Shown: positions 1 through 6,455, counted from the first letter of the stretch. The stretch: DNA of 13,665 nt from JBBSIG01 sp038232215 (GCA_038232215.1 JBBSIG010000053.1:1-13665), one strand, 5' to 3'. Numbers and translations are program-made. Notes: a model not told the origin generated them from the letters alone.

Positions 1-447
1 CCCGGGACCGGCATCCATCTCAACAACATGCTGGGGGAGTTCGACCTCGCGCGCTCGCCCGTCCCCGGGCGGCGCCTCTCGAGCATGATGTCGCCCTCGA
101 TCGTGCTTCGGGAGGGACGCGCCCGGCTCGTGGTGGGCAGCGCCGGGTCGCTCCGGCTCCGGGGCGCCGTCCTGCAGGTCGTCGTGAACGTCGCCGGCCA
201 CGGCCTCGGCGTCGAGGACGCGATCGTGGCGCCGCGCGTGCACCTCGACGAGCCGCACCTGCACTGCGAGGGCGGGATCGACGCCGAGGAGATCGACCGG
301 CTGGAGAGCTGGGGGTACGACGTCGTACGCTGGCGGCGGCGGAATCTCTTCTTCGGCGGCGCCGCCGCGGTCGAGGTCCGTCCCGACGGCACGCTCGCTG
401 CGGCGGGCGACCCGCGGCGCGGCGGCGCCGGCATCGTCGTCGAGTGA
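1..447 (+). CDS. ggt: gamma-glutamyltransferase, C-terminal part (5' end outside window)
   Basis: The open frame enters from the left edge without a start, so only about the last 148 residues are present. They match the end of the small subunit of gamma-glutamyltranspeptidase, an N-terminal-nucleophile hydrolase that cleaves gamma-glutamyl bonds of glutathione and related compounds, usually outside the cytoplasm. Family landmarks seen here are GTGIHLNNMLGEF at the left edge, the RRLSSMMSP segment corresponding to the conserved LSSM substrate-binding serines, the GSAGS turn (usually GSPGG), and the terminal GDPRRGGAG so typical of these enzymes. The catalytic threonine lies upstream of the window. 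GSAGS instead of GSPGG is a small deviation, so a related gamma-glutamyl hydrolase or acylase of the same fold is possible. The stop codon overlaps the GTG start of the next gene, suggesting co-transcription. Confidence 0.9.
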   Translation, partial: PGTGIHLNNMLGEFDLARSPVPGRRLSSMMSPSIVLREGRARLVVGSAGSLRLRGAVLQVVVNVAGHGLGVEDAIVAPRVHLDEPHLHCEGGIDAEEIDRLESWGYDVVRWRRRNLFFGGAAAVEVRPDGTLAAAGDPRRGGAGIVVE

Positions 448-953
448 GCCGCGACTTCACGATCCGGAGGGCGGAGCCGGCGGACGCCGCCGCGCTCGTC
501 GAGCTGGGGGCGGCCGTCGGTGCGGAGCCGGAGGGCTGGCTCATCTCGGTCAGCAGCTGGCGGAGCGCAGCGGACGAGCGGCGCTACCTGCGGGCGCTAC
601 GCCGCTTTCCCGACGCGGCGGTGTTCGTCGCCGAGTCCGGGGGGCGCGTCGTCGGCCGGCTGTCCGTCGCCCGCGAGGGCCACCCGGCGAGCCGGCACGT
701 GGCCGACCTCGGCCTGATGGTCGCCGCGACGCACCGCCGGCGGGGCGTCGGCCGCGCGCTCCTCGAGGCCGCCGTCGACTGGGCGCGCGAGGCGGGCGTC
801 CGCAAGCTCGAGCTGCACGTCTTCCCCCACAACGCCCCGGCGATCGCCCTCTACCGGCGCTTCGGCTTCGCCGAGGAGGGCTACCGGCGCGCCCACTACC
901 GGCGCGGGCGCGAGTACGTCGACGCGATCCTGATGGCACTCGACGTGGAGTAG
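444..953 (+). CDS. GNAT-family N-acetyltransferase
   Basis: A 169-aa single-domain protein, the usual GNAT length. The acetyl-CoA pyrophosphate-binding motif A is clear at residues 98-110 (RRRGVGRALLEAA, the R/Q-x-x-G-x-G/A pattern), preceded by the beta4 strand around ADLGLMV. Motif B follows at about 122-146 (LELHVFPHNAPAIALYRRFGF). It should transfer an acetyl group from acetyl-CoA to an amine; the substrate cannot be told from sequence, though the layout resembles RimI/phosphinothricin-type members. The GTG start at 444 overlaps the stop of the upstream transferase gene by a few bases (GTGA), which favours translational coupling. All Asp codons here are GAC, a baseline against which the later VOC gene looks foreign. 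Confidence 0.9.
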   Translation: MSRDFTIRRAEPADAAALVELGAAVGAEPEGWLISVSSWRSAADERRYLRALRRFPDAAVFVAESGGRVVGRLSVAREGHPASRHVADLGLMVAATHRRRGVGRALLEAAVDWAREAGVRKLELHVFPHNAPAIALYRRFGFAEEGYRRAHYRRGREYVDAILMALDVE

Positions 954-959
954 CTCCGT

Positions 960-1210
960 CTCCGGATATCCAGGCGGGAGATCCACCCCTCGGCGCGCAA
1001 GCACCGAGTCGCCGACGAGGACATCGAGCACGCAACCACGCACGCGATGGCAATCGAAGACCAGGACGCGACACCCGCCTCTATCTCGGACCGTCCCGCA
1101 GCGCCGACCTTCTCGAGGTCGTGACGATCGTGCGCGACGACGGCACCGAGTTGGCGATCCACGCGCTGAAGATGCGGGCGAGATACCGGCGACTCCTGCC
1201 CGGAGGCTGA
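960..1210 (+). pseudogene. broken toxin-like gene partnered with the RHH antitoxin (no start codon, one frameshift)
   Basis: Two consecutive open frames read as one small protein. In the first, from about 960, the sequence runs RISRREIHPSARKH and continues to about 1070. In the frame one base over, from 1076 to the TGA at 1208, it continues RLYLGPSRSADLLEVV and ends LKMRARYRRLLPGG. Adding one G after the GCG at 1068-1070 joins them seamlessly as QDADTRLYLG. The upstream part has no ATG, GTG or TTG between the in-frame TAG at 951 and residue IHPSARKH; the expected start position is CTC. The arrangement (about 80 aa, directly before an RHH/CopG-type antitoxin, 2 bp apart) resembles actinobacterial toxin-antitoxin pairs whose toxin is a short alpha/beta protein. 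Family assignment is from memory of such pairs, not from a search. It is either a decayed gene or contains a sequencing error. Confidence 0.6.
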
Positions 1211-1212
1211 CG

Positions 1213-1491
1213 ATGGCGAAGAAGACCCATGGGAAAACCGCAGGCGGCGTGCCGATCACCGACGAGCTGGTCGCGGAGCTGGGCGAGAAGGCCGAGGCCG
1301 GCTACGATGTCGACGAGGTGCTGCGGCGCCGAGGCGGCCGCCCGCCGATCGGTTCGGCCGCCGCGACGGTCGAGTCGGTGCGGCTGGATCCGGAGCTGCG
1401 AGCCGCGCTCGTCGAGCGTGCCCGTCGTGACGACGAGACGCCTTCGGCGGTCATCCGTAGGGCGCTGCGCGAGTATCTCGAGATCGCCTGA
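1213..1491 (+). CDS. ribbon-helix-helix (CopG-type) antitoxin/DNA-binding protein
   Basis: A 92-aa protein starting at ATG 1213 with a strong GGAGG at 1202-1206, six bases upstream. The C-terminal half (about residues 53-90) has the ribbon-helix-helix pattern: a short strand VESVRLDPEL, then helices ALVERARRDDE and TPSAVIRRALREYLEI. RHH dimers insert the paired strands into the DNA major groove. The N-terminal half (ITDELVAELGEKAEAGYDVDEVL and RRRGGRPPIG) is the charged segment usually seen in antitoxins of this class. It follows the broken toxin frame by 2 bp and would normally neutralise that toxin and repress the pair. If the toxin is really dead, this is an orphan antitoxin. The reading frame is intact and its codon use is typical for the window. 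Confidence 0.85.
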   Translation: MAKKTHGKTAGGVPITDELVAELGEKAEAGYDVDEVLRRRGGRPPIGSAAATVESVRLDPELRAALVERARRDDETPSAVIRRALREYLEIA

Positions 1492-1595
1492 CCACGCTCC
1501 ACATCATCTGCGTGAGCCACCGCAAGCGTGCACGGCGGCCCATCGTCTGATATTGGTCCTGCCGGCTTCGGCTGTGGGACGCCGGGGAGGCGAGA

Positions 1596-1946
1596 ATGGG
1601 CGTGACGGGGATTGGCGGACTCTTCTTTCGCGCGAAGGATCCGGAGGCGATGCGCGCCTGGTATGTCGAGCATCTCGGCGTGGGCTCGGCGCCCTACGGC
1701 TCGTGGGAGACGCAGGCGGGGCCCAGCGTCTTCGCGCCGTTCGCGGCCGACACGGATTATTTCGCTGCGGATCGCCAATGGATGCTCAACCTGCGCGTGG
1801 ACGATCTCGACGGCCTGTGCGCGACGCTCCGCGCGGCGGGGATCGCGGTGACCACCAACCCGGAATGGAATATGCCGGGAGTCGGGCGCTTCGCGCGCAT
1901 CCATGATCCGGAGGGCAATCCGGTCGAACTGTGGCAGCCCGATTAG
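1596..1946 (+). CDS. VOC-family (glyoxalase/bleomycin-resistance-like) protein
   Basis: A 116-aa protein starting at ATG 1596 with GGGGAGG at 1584-1590. The vicinal-oxygen-chelate fold is recognisable: an N-terminal strand GIGGLFFRAKDPEAMRAWY, the central MLNLRVDDLDGLCATL, and the closing FARIHDPEGNPVELWQP, where Glu111 sits at the usual metal-ligand position. VOC proteins include glyoxalases, extradiol dioxygenases and antibiotic-binding proteins; this lone small domain cannot be assigned a substrate. Codon use differs from its neighbours: six GAT to three GAC for Asp, plus TAT, CAT, AAT and GAA, whereas the GNAT gene upstream uses only GAC. That, and its abrupt junction with a truncated ORF on the other strand, suggests acquisition by horizontal transfer. 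Confidence 0.85.
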   Translation: MGVTGIGGLFFRAKDPEAMRAWYVEHLGVGSAPYGSWETQAGPSVFAPFAADTDYFAADRQWMLNLRVDDLDGLCATLRAAGIAVTTNPEWNMPGVGRFARIHDPEGNPVELWQPD

Positions 1947-2200
1947 CCCGCTTGAAGCATGAAGCGGGCGCCGGTCGTGTAGCGGCCGCCCCAGAACGCG
2001 CCGGCGGCCGCCAGGCGGCGGATCGCGCTCGCCGTCAACGGCGCGTCGGGAACAGCGCTCGGGCCGCGCACGAGCTCGCCCAGCCTGGGCGAGTCGAGCC
2101 GTGGGGAGCGTGCGGCAGTCGCCGCGGCGGCCGTGATCGCCGCGGCGAGCGCGACGGCGAGGACGGCGAGGCCGCGAAGACGCCCCCGCGGCCGGGTCAC
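1943..2200 (-). CDS. short secreted hypothetical protein, probably truncated
   Basis: An 85-aa ORF with a GTG start at 2200. The first 30 residues form a convincing Sec signal: basic MTRPRGRLRG, then a hydrophobic AVLAVALAAAITAAAA stretch and a TAA-type cleavage region. The mature part is short and ends abruptly with AFWGGRYTT followed by GARFMLQAG. The WGG-YTT segment looks like the beginning of a longer extracellular domain, and the remaining residues are encoded by the complement of the VOC gene's terminator hairpin, its stop codon overlapping the VOC stop. I read it as a gene cut by the insertion carrying the VOC gene. There is no Shine-Dalgarno sequence, and a 9-bp hairpin includes the start codon. 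A regulator box lies about 115 bp upstream. Function unknown; it could also be a chance ORF. Confidence 0.4.
   Translation of the reverse strand: MTRPRGRLRGLAVLAVALAAAITAAAATAARSPRLDSPRLGELVRGPSAVPDAPLTASAIRRLAAAGAFWGGRYTTGARFMLQAG
1946..1969 (+). terminator. hairpin directly after the VOC gene stop
   Basis: A perfect 8-bp inverted repeat, GCCCGCTT at 1946-1953 and AAGCGGGC at 1962-1969, with an 8-base loop. The left arm begins on the last base of the VOC stop codon. No T-run follows, so it is a candidate terminator or RNA-stabilising hairpin rather than a canonical intrinsic terminator. Confidence 0.45.
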
Positions 2201-2218
2201 GCAGGCGGGTGACCCGGC
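2191..2218. repeat. 9-bp inverted repeat over a start codon
   Basis: GCCGGGTCA at 2191-2199 and TGACCCGGC at 2210-2218 are perfect complements around a 10-base loop. On the minus-strand transcript the GTG start of the short secreted ORF lies at the loop/stem edge, so the hairpin could hide it from ribosomes. It could also mean that the true start lies elsewhere. Confidence 0.4.
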
Positions 2219-2293
2219 TCGCGGGAGCGGCGCGAGCGTGCCTCGGGCGAAGCCGGGCCGAGCGGGGATCGTCTCTGGTCCGGGTCGGGGGCA

Positions 2294-2397
2294 CTCCGTC
2301 AGGCTCGCACGCTCTGCTGAGAGGTCGCTGAGAGCGGGGTTAAGAGTCCGTGAATTGCAGTGCTCTTCACGACGGGCGACTCGCGAGCCTGACGGAG
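2294..2397. repeat. 15-bp perfect inverted repeat spanning the htrA 3' end
   Basis: CTCCGTCAGGCTCGC at 2294-2308 is the exact reverse complement of GCGAGCCTGACGGAG at 2383-2397. The arms are 74 bases apart; the right arm is the last part of the htrA coding sequence and the left arm is intergenic. The operator-like box 2316-2334 lies in the loop. On the htrA mRNA this could fold into a large stem-loop at the 3' end, or it may be the trace of a small rearrangement. Confidence 0.55.
2316..2334 (-). promoter_or_regulatory. MprA-like direct-repeat box upstream of the short secreted ORF
   Basis: Read on the minus strand: CTCTCAGC, GAC, CTCTCAGC. This is two identical 8-bp repeats separated by 3 bp (11-bp period, one helix turn), the spacing expected for tandem binding of an OmpR-family regulator dimer. 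The same CTCAGC core occurs upstream of the response-regulator gene and of htrA. It sits between the htrA stop and the start of the next minus-strand ORF, about 115 bp upstream of that ORF. Confidence 0.55.
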
Positions 2398-3503
2398 ATC
2401 GTGTGGCTCTTGCCGGCTCTCACGTAGGTGAGCGAGACGGTCTCGCCCGGGCGTCTCGCGTCGATCGCACGCTGCAGCTCGGCGGGCGAGGCGACGCGCG
2501 CTCCTTCCACCGCGGTGATCACGTCGCCGCCGGTCGGGTAGGAGCGCCCCGTGAGCGTGCGGGAGCCGGTGGCCGCGCGGAGTCCGGCCGCCGCGGCCGG
2601 GGTGCCGGTCCGCACCTCGCTCACCTCGACGCCGGCCGGAGACCCGAGCTCCGACGCGAAGGCGGGGATCGCCGCGACCAACACGCCGAGGTACGCGTGC
2701 TCGACGCTGCCACTCGACACGAGCCGCGAGGTGATCGTGCGCACGGTGTCGGACGGGATCGCGAAGCCCACTCCGTCGCTTCCGCCCGACTTGCTCGCGA
2801 TCTGGGAGTTGACGCCCACGACGCGGCCCTGGAGGTCGAGCAGGGGGCCGCCCGAGTTGCCGTGGTTGAGCGCGGCGTCGGTCTGGATCGCGCCGTTGAT
2901 CGTGAACCCGTTCTGCGCCTCCATCTGCCGGTCGAGGGCGCTCACGATGCCGGCGGTGACCGTCTCCTCGAGGCCGAAGGGACTCCCGATCGCGACGACG
3001 CCGTCGCCCACGGAGAGCGCGGACGAGGAGCCGAGCGCGAGCGGCACGAGCAGCGAGCGCGGCGCGTCGACCTTTAGCACCGCGAGGTCGGTCGAGGCGT
3101 CGCTGCCGACGACGGTCGCCTTGTACGCGCGGCCGTTCGAGAACGTCACCGTCACGGCCCCGGCGCCGTCGACCACGTGCTGGTTCGTCACGATGTGGCC
3201 CTGCCGGTCGTAGACGAACCCCGAGCCCTGCGCCTGCTGCTGCCCGAAGCCCGGCACGGGGCCGTCGGCCGACGCCGAGGTGGCGGCGATCTCGACCACG
3301 CCGGCGCGCGCCCTCGTGTAGACCTTTCCGACCGTAAGCTCGCTCGTCCGCGCAGCCGGGACGGCGTTCGTCACGGTCACCCGGCGGACGACCGCCGTGC
3401 TGTCCCCGCTCGCGAGGGCCGCGTACGTCCCTGCTCCGGCCCCGGCCGAGACGGCGAGGGCCAGCGGGAGGGACAGGATCTTCAGGAGGCTTCGCCTCGT
3501 CAT
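2367..3503 (-). CDS. htrA: HtrA/DegP-type trypsin-like serine protease with PDZ domain
   Basis: A 378-aa protein. The ATG at 3503 is chosen because AAGGAG (complement of 3509-3514) lies 5 bases upstream; the frame stays open further upstream but without signal-like sequence. The N-terminus TRRSLLK plus a hydrophobic stretch (residues 3-30) is a Tat-like or Sec signal/anchor. The protease domain, about 55-265, shows the full catalytic triad: His109 (TNQHVVDG), Asp139 (STDLAVLKVD) and Ser217 (NHGNSGGPL). A single PDZ domain follows at about 270-375, with YLGV at its start. HtrA proteases degrade or refold misfolded extracytoplasmic proteins under envelope stress. Having its own promoter region with the regulator's box, just downstream of a two-component system, parallels mycobacterial mprAB-pepD. 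One PDZ domain and no cytoplasmic N-terminal domain indicate the short HtrA form. Confidence 0.93.
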   Translation of the reverse strand: MTRRSLLKILSLPLALAVSAGAGAGTYAALASGDSTAVVRRVTVTNAVPAARTSELTVGKVYTRARAGVVEIAATSASADGPVPGFGQQQAQGSGFVYDRQGHIVTNQHVVDGAGAVTVTFSNGRAYKATVVGSDASTDLAVLKVDAPRSLLVPLALGSSSALSVGDGVVAIGSPFGLEETVTAGIVSALDRQMEAQNGFTINGAIQTDAALNHGNSGGPLLDLQGRVVGVNSQIASKSGGSDGVGFAIPSDTVRTITSRLVSSGSVEHAYLGVLVAAIPAFASELGSPAGVEVSEVRTGTPAAAAGLRAATGSRTLTGRSYPTGGDVITAVEGARVASPAELQRAIDARRPGETVSLTYVRAGKSHTISVRLASRPS

Positions 3504-3569
3504 CGGTGCTCCTTCGCTCGAATGTGTGAGCACATGGGAGCAGCGGTTCCTGTGGCTGCCGTGGGCGGA

Positions 3570-3588
3570 TCCTGTGAGCCGGCTGAGA
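3570..3588 (-). promoter_or_regulatory. MprA-like box in the htrA promoter region
   Basis: On the minus strand: TCTCAGCC, GGC, TCACAGGA, an imperfect 8+3+8 direct repeat located 66 bp upstream of the htrA ATG. It matches the box upstream of the response-regulator gene at 16 of 19 positions. A second partial copy lies at 3542-3555, closer to htrA, where AGCGGTTCCTGTGG (plus strand) differs from 6450-6463 by only one base. The htrA promoter thus looks like a version of the regulator promoter with an extra half-site. No clear -35/-10 pair could be fixed between the boxes and the start. Confidence 0.6.
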
Positions 3589-3610
3589 ATTGGCCGTGGA
3601 CGGCGCCAGG

Positions 3611-4231
3611 TCAGCCGAGGTCGAGGACGAAGTCGAAGCTCGCGAGGCGCCGCTTCCCGGCGAGTCGCCACCTCGAGACGAGGCACTCCGGCGTGAAGAT
3701 GCCGTCCCCTCCGTTCTGCGCCACCCCCGGGAAGAAGAGCTGCGTCGTCAAGACCGGGCGCCGCGGCGCCTGCACCTTGACGTGGATGTGGCGGGTGCGA
3801 CCGGGGTAGAGGCCCGGAACGACGCTCCGCAGCGTGTAGCGTCCTCGCGCGTCGGTCAGCTGGTGGCCGCGGAAGCGGTAGCCGCTGTTATCGTAGGCGC
3901 CCCGCGCGTCGGCCTGCCAGAAGTCCACGAGCGCCCGGGCGACCGGCTTGCCGGCCGTCGTGAGCACGCGGCCGGTCAGCGTCAGCGGTGTGCCCGCCGA
4001 CCCCGCGGGTGCGATCGCGCGGCGAAGCGGCGAGCTCGGCGTGAAGTACGGGCCCTCGGTGAGCTCGGGCGTTACCTCGTCGTCGTCGACGAGCGTGGGG
4101 GTGGCCGCGAGGGACGTCGCGGCGCCGGCCTCGGGGACGAGGCGCTCGGCGCCCGCTGCGAGCGCGGCGAGCGGCGGCAGGGCCAGACCGAGCTCGAGGA
4201 GTCGGCGGCGGGTGATCTCGTTGTAGCTCAT
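3611..4231 (-). CDS. Tat-exported intradiol ring-cleavage dioxygenase-like protein
   Basis: 206 aa. The ATG at 4231 overlaps the kinase stop (ATGA), and GGAG lies about 10 bases upstream. The N-terminus TRRRLLELGLALPPLAALAA is a good twin-arginine signal, so export of a folded, iron-loaded protein is expected. The core, about residues 58-205, carries the four non-haem Fe(III) ligands of the catechol/protocatechuate 3,4-dioxygenase family: Tyr62 (TEGPYF), Tyr142 (GLYPGR), His148 and His150 (RHIHVK). The DFWQADARGAYD segment is also typical. The family opens catechol-type rings between the hydroxyls. Intracellular catabolic members are usually longer and lie with beta-ketoadipate genes; here the partners are a sensor kinase and a protease, so the natural substrate may be extracellular aromatics or lignin-derived phenols. 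The substrate is inferred only. Confidence 0.88.
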   Translation of the reverse strand: MSYNEITRRRLLELGLALPPLAALAAGAERLVPEAGAATSLAATPTLVDDDEVTPELTEGPYFTPSSPLRRAIAPAGSAGTPLTLTGRVLTTAGKPVARALVDFWQADARGAYDNSGYRFRGHQLTDARGRYTLRSVVPGLYPGRTRHIHVKVQAPRRPVLTTQLFFPGVAQNGGDGIFTPECLVSRWRLAGKRRLASFDFVLDLG

Positions 4232-5718
4232 TCGGGGTCTCCAGTCGTAACGAGGTCGTCCGCCGGACGCGCTGCGCGCCCGTCGGACCCGTTCCGCTCG
4301 CCCTCTGCGAGCGGGAGGCTGATCTGCACCGTGGCGCCCGCTCCGGGCTGCGACCGGAGCGTCGCGGCGCCGCCGTGGGCCTCTGCGACCGCGGCCACGA
4401 TCGAGAGGCCGAGCCCGACCCCGCCGCTCGCGCGAGACCGCGACGGATCGGCCCGGTAGAAGCGCTCGAAGACCCGCTCGGCCGCCTCGCTCTCGAGGCC
4501 CGGGCCGGTGTCCTCCACCTCGACCACGGCCGAGCCGTCGGCGCGTCGCACGCGCACGCGCACGGGCGCGCGTGGCGGGGTGTGGGCACGCACGTTGCCG
4601 AGCAGGTTGTCGACGATCTGCCGGAGTCGCTCGCGGTCGCCGAGCACCGTCGCGGACTCGGCCCGGAGCTCGATCGGACGGTCGGGCTCGACCGTGATGG
4701 CCGTCTCGACCGCCTCGCCGACGACCTCGTCGAGCCTGACGAGGCCGCGCTCCAGCGGGCGCCCCTCGTCGAGGCGCGCCAGCAGCAGCAGGTCGTCCAC
4801 GAGCAGGCTCATGCGTTCGGACTCCCGGCCGATTCCCGTCATCGCGCGGGCGAGGTCTTGGGGCCGGCGGTCGGCACCGCGGCCGAAGAGCTCGGCGTAC
4901 GCGCGTACGGCCGCGAGCGGCGTGCGCAGCTCGTGGGAGGCGTCGGCGACGAAGCGCCTGAGCCTCCGCTCCGAGGTTTCCTTCGCCTGGAAGGCGGCCT
5001 CGATCTGGCCGAGCATGGCGTTCAGCGCCAGCCCGAGCCGCCCCACCTCCGTGTGCGGCTCCGCCCGCTCGACCCGGCGCGAGAGCTCCCCGCCCGCGAT
5101 CGCCGCCGCCGTCGACTCGATCGCCCCGAGCGGTCGGAGGCCCAGCCGGACGACCCACAGGCCGAGCGCGACGAGCGCGGCCAGCACGGCGGCCGTCACG
5201 AGCGCCATGATCAGGAAGAGGCGCCGGAGGGTGTCGTCGACGTCGCGGAGGGAGGTTGCGACGACGAGCAGCCGGCCGAGGTCCGGGGGAGTCGAGGCGC
5301 GCACGCGGTAGCGCTCGTCACCGTCTTTCGCCGGCACGGTGAAGTAGCGCGAGCGCTCGGGATCGTCGCCGGCCGGCGCGACCGCGATCTCGGCCGGCAG
5401 CCTCGGCGGTGAGGGCGCCGGCTCCGAGAACCGCTTCACCTGCAGGCTGCAGAGCGCCTGCCCGTCGAGGTCTCGAACCTCGACGAAGTCGCCGGGAACG
5501 GCCCCTGGCACGGGACGCTCGTCCCCGGCGTCGCAGCCTCCGTGGAGGACCGCGCGCTCGATCCCGTAGTGCGAGCTCTGGAGCGAACGGTCGGTCCGAT
5601 CGAGGAGGAACGAGCGCAGCGACGCGTAGGTGGCCACGTCGGCGGCGGCGAGGCCGAGCGCGCTCAGCACGATCACGCCGAGCAGGAGGCGCGCTCGCAG
5701 CGACAGGCGCCCCGGCAA
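4228..5718 (-). CDS. membrane-bound sensor histidine kinase (HAMP-HisKA-HATPase)
   Basis: 496 aa with a TTG start at 5718, immediately after the response-regulator stop (no intergenic base). The layout is textbook: TM1 about 8-28, an extracytoplasmic sensor region about 31-164 containing two cysteines (62 and 90), TM2 about 166-190, HAMP about 190-243, HisKA about 250-318 with phospho-accepting His262 (DASHELRTPLAA), and HATPase about 362-470 with the N box around Asn371/Asn375, the G1 box DTGPG (403-407) and the G2 box GVGLGLS (433-439). It should autophosphorylate on His262 and pass phosphate to the adjacent regulator. Order and neighbours resemble MprB/CseC-type envelope-stress kinases. 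The last codons overlap the dioxygenase start by 4 bases. The TTG start is weakly supported by a G-rich upstream segment but preserves the usual RLSLRARLLLG N-terminus. Confidence 0.93.
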   Translation of the reverse strand: MPGRLSLRARLLLGVIVLSALGLAAADVATYASLRSFLLDRTDRSLQSSHYGIERAVLHGGCDAGDERPVPGAVPGDFVEVRDLDGQALCSLQVKRFSEPAPSPPRLPAEIAVAPAGDDPERSRYFTVPAKDGDERYRVRASTPPDLGRLLVVATSLRDVDDTLRRLFLIMALVTAAVLAALVALGLWVVRLGLRPLGAIESTAAAIAGGELSRRVERAEPHTEVGRLGLALNAMLGQIEAAFQAKETSERRLRRFVADASHELRTPLAAVRAYAELFGRGADRRPQDLARAMTGIGRESERMSLLVDDLLLLARLDEGRPLERGLVRLDEVVGEAVETAITVEPDRPIELRAESATVLGDRERLRQIVDNLLGNVRAHTPPRAPVRVRVRRADGSAVVEVEDTGPGLESEAAERVFERFYRADPSRSRASGGVGLGLSIVAAVAEAHGGAATLRSQPGAGATVQISLPLAEGERNGSDGRAARPADDLVTTGDPE

Positions 5719-6435
5719 CTACCCGCCGCCGGTGTCGAGCATGTAGCCGGCCTGCCGCACCGTCCGGATCAGGGGCGGGCCGGCCGCGTCGAGCTTTCGC
5801 CGCAGGTAGCTGACGTAGGTCTCGACGACGTTCGAGTTGCCGCCGAAGTCGTACCGCCACACGTTCTGCAGGATCTGCGCCTTCGAGAGCACTCGGCGCG
5901 GGTTGAGCAGGAAGTAGCGCAGGAGGCTGAACTCGGTCGCCGTCAGCGGGATCGGGGTCTCGCCTCGGACGACCTCGTGCCGCCCCTCGTCGAGCACGAG
6001 ATCGGCGAACCGGAGCACGTCGCCCGGCAGGTCGCCCGCGGTGCGGCGGAGGATCGCCTGTGCGCGCGCCACCACCTCCGCCAGGCTGAACGGCTTCGTC
6101 ACGTAGTCGTCGCCGCCGGCGCGGAGCGCCTCCACCTTGTTCTCCGTCGCGTCCTTGGCGGTCAGGAAGAGCACCGCGGTCTTGAACCCACGTGCCCGCA
6201 GGCGGCGTCCGACCTCGATCCCCTCGACGTCCGGGAGCATCCAGTCGAGGACGACGAGGTCAGGCTCGTGGCGGGCGACCGCCTCGAGCGCCTCGCGGCC
6301 GCTCGAGGCCTCCTGCACGTCGAAGCCCTCGTACCGCAGCGCGGTCGCGACTGCGTCCACGATGGACGGCTCGTCGTCGACGACGAGGATGCGACGGGCG
6401 GCCGCGGGCGCGGTCGAGGGTGCGTGTGGTCCCAC
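5719..6435 (-). CDS. OmpR/PhoB-family response regulator
   Basis: 238 aa. The receiver domain, about residues 14-128, has the acidic pair Asp20/Asp21, the phospho-acceptor Asp64 (VVLDWMLPD), Thr92 (FLTAKD) and Lys114 (YVTKPF). A winged-helix C-terminal domain, about 140-235, shows the OmpR hallmarks LTATEFSLLRYFLLNPRRVLS and VVETYVSYLRRKL. The frame is open far upstream, but GTG 6435 leaves a short lead before RRILVVDDEP and is the best start. An ATG at 6443 is in the wrong frame. No Shine-Dalgarno sequence is obvious, so a leaderless or weakly translated message is possible. It should be activated by the adjacent kinase and probably binds the 19-bp boxes upstream of itself, htrA and the short secreted ORF. 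Confidence 0.93.
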   Translation of the reverse strand: MGPHAPSTAPAAARRILVVDDEPSIVDAVATALRYEGFDVQEASSGREALEAVARHEPDLVVLDWMLPDVEGIEVGRRLRARGFKTAVLFLTAKDATENKVEALRAGGDDYVTKPFSLAEVVARAQAILRRTAGDLPGDVLRFADLVLDEGRHEVVRGETPIPLTATEFSLLRYFLLNPRRVLSKAQILQNVWRYDFGGNSNVVETYVSYLRRKLDAAGPPLIRTVRQAGYMLDTGGG

Positions 6436-6455
6436 GGCCCCATCGTGGCAGCCGT

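Noticed and set aside
2342..2367. Weak AAGAG/CTCTT hairpin just after the htrA stop as a terminator
   Set aside because: Only five base pairs with a long loop and no T-run; the 15-bp inverted repeat is the stronger structure.
3504..3686. Upstream extension of the htrA frame by 61 codons
   Set aside because: The extension is Arg-rich, overlaps the dioxygenase 3' end and contains the regulator boxes. The ATG at 3503 has an ideal AAGGAG and gives a proper signal peptide.
4232..5158. Extension of the dioxygenase frame into the kinase gene
   Set aside because: The residues upstream of MSYNEITRRRLL are Arg/Ala/Gly shadow sequence of the kinase; the Tat signal marks the true N-terminus at 4231.
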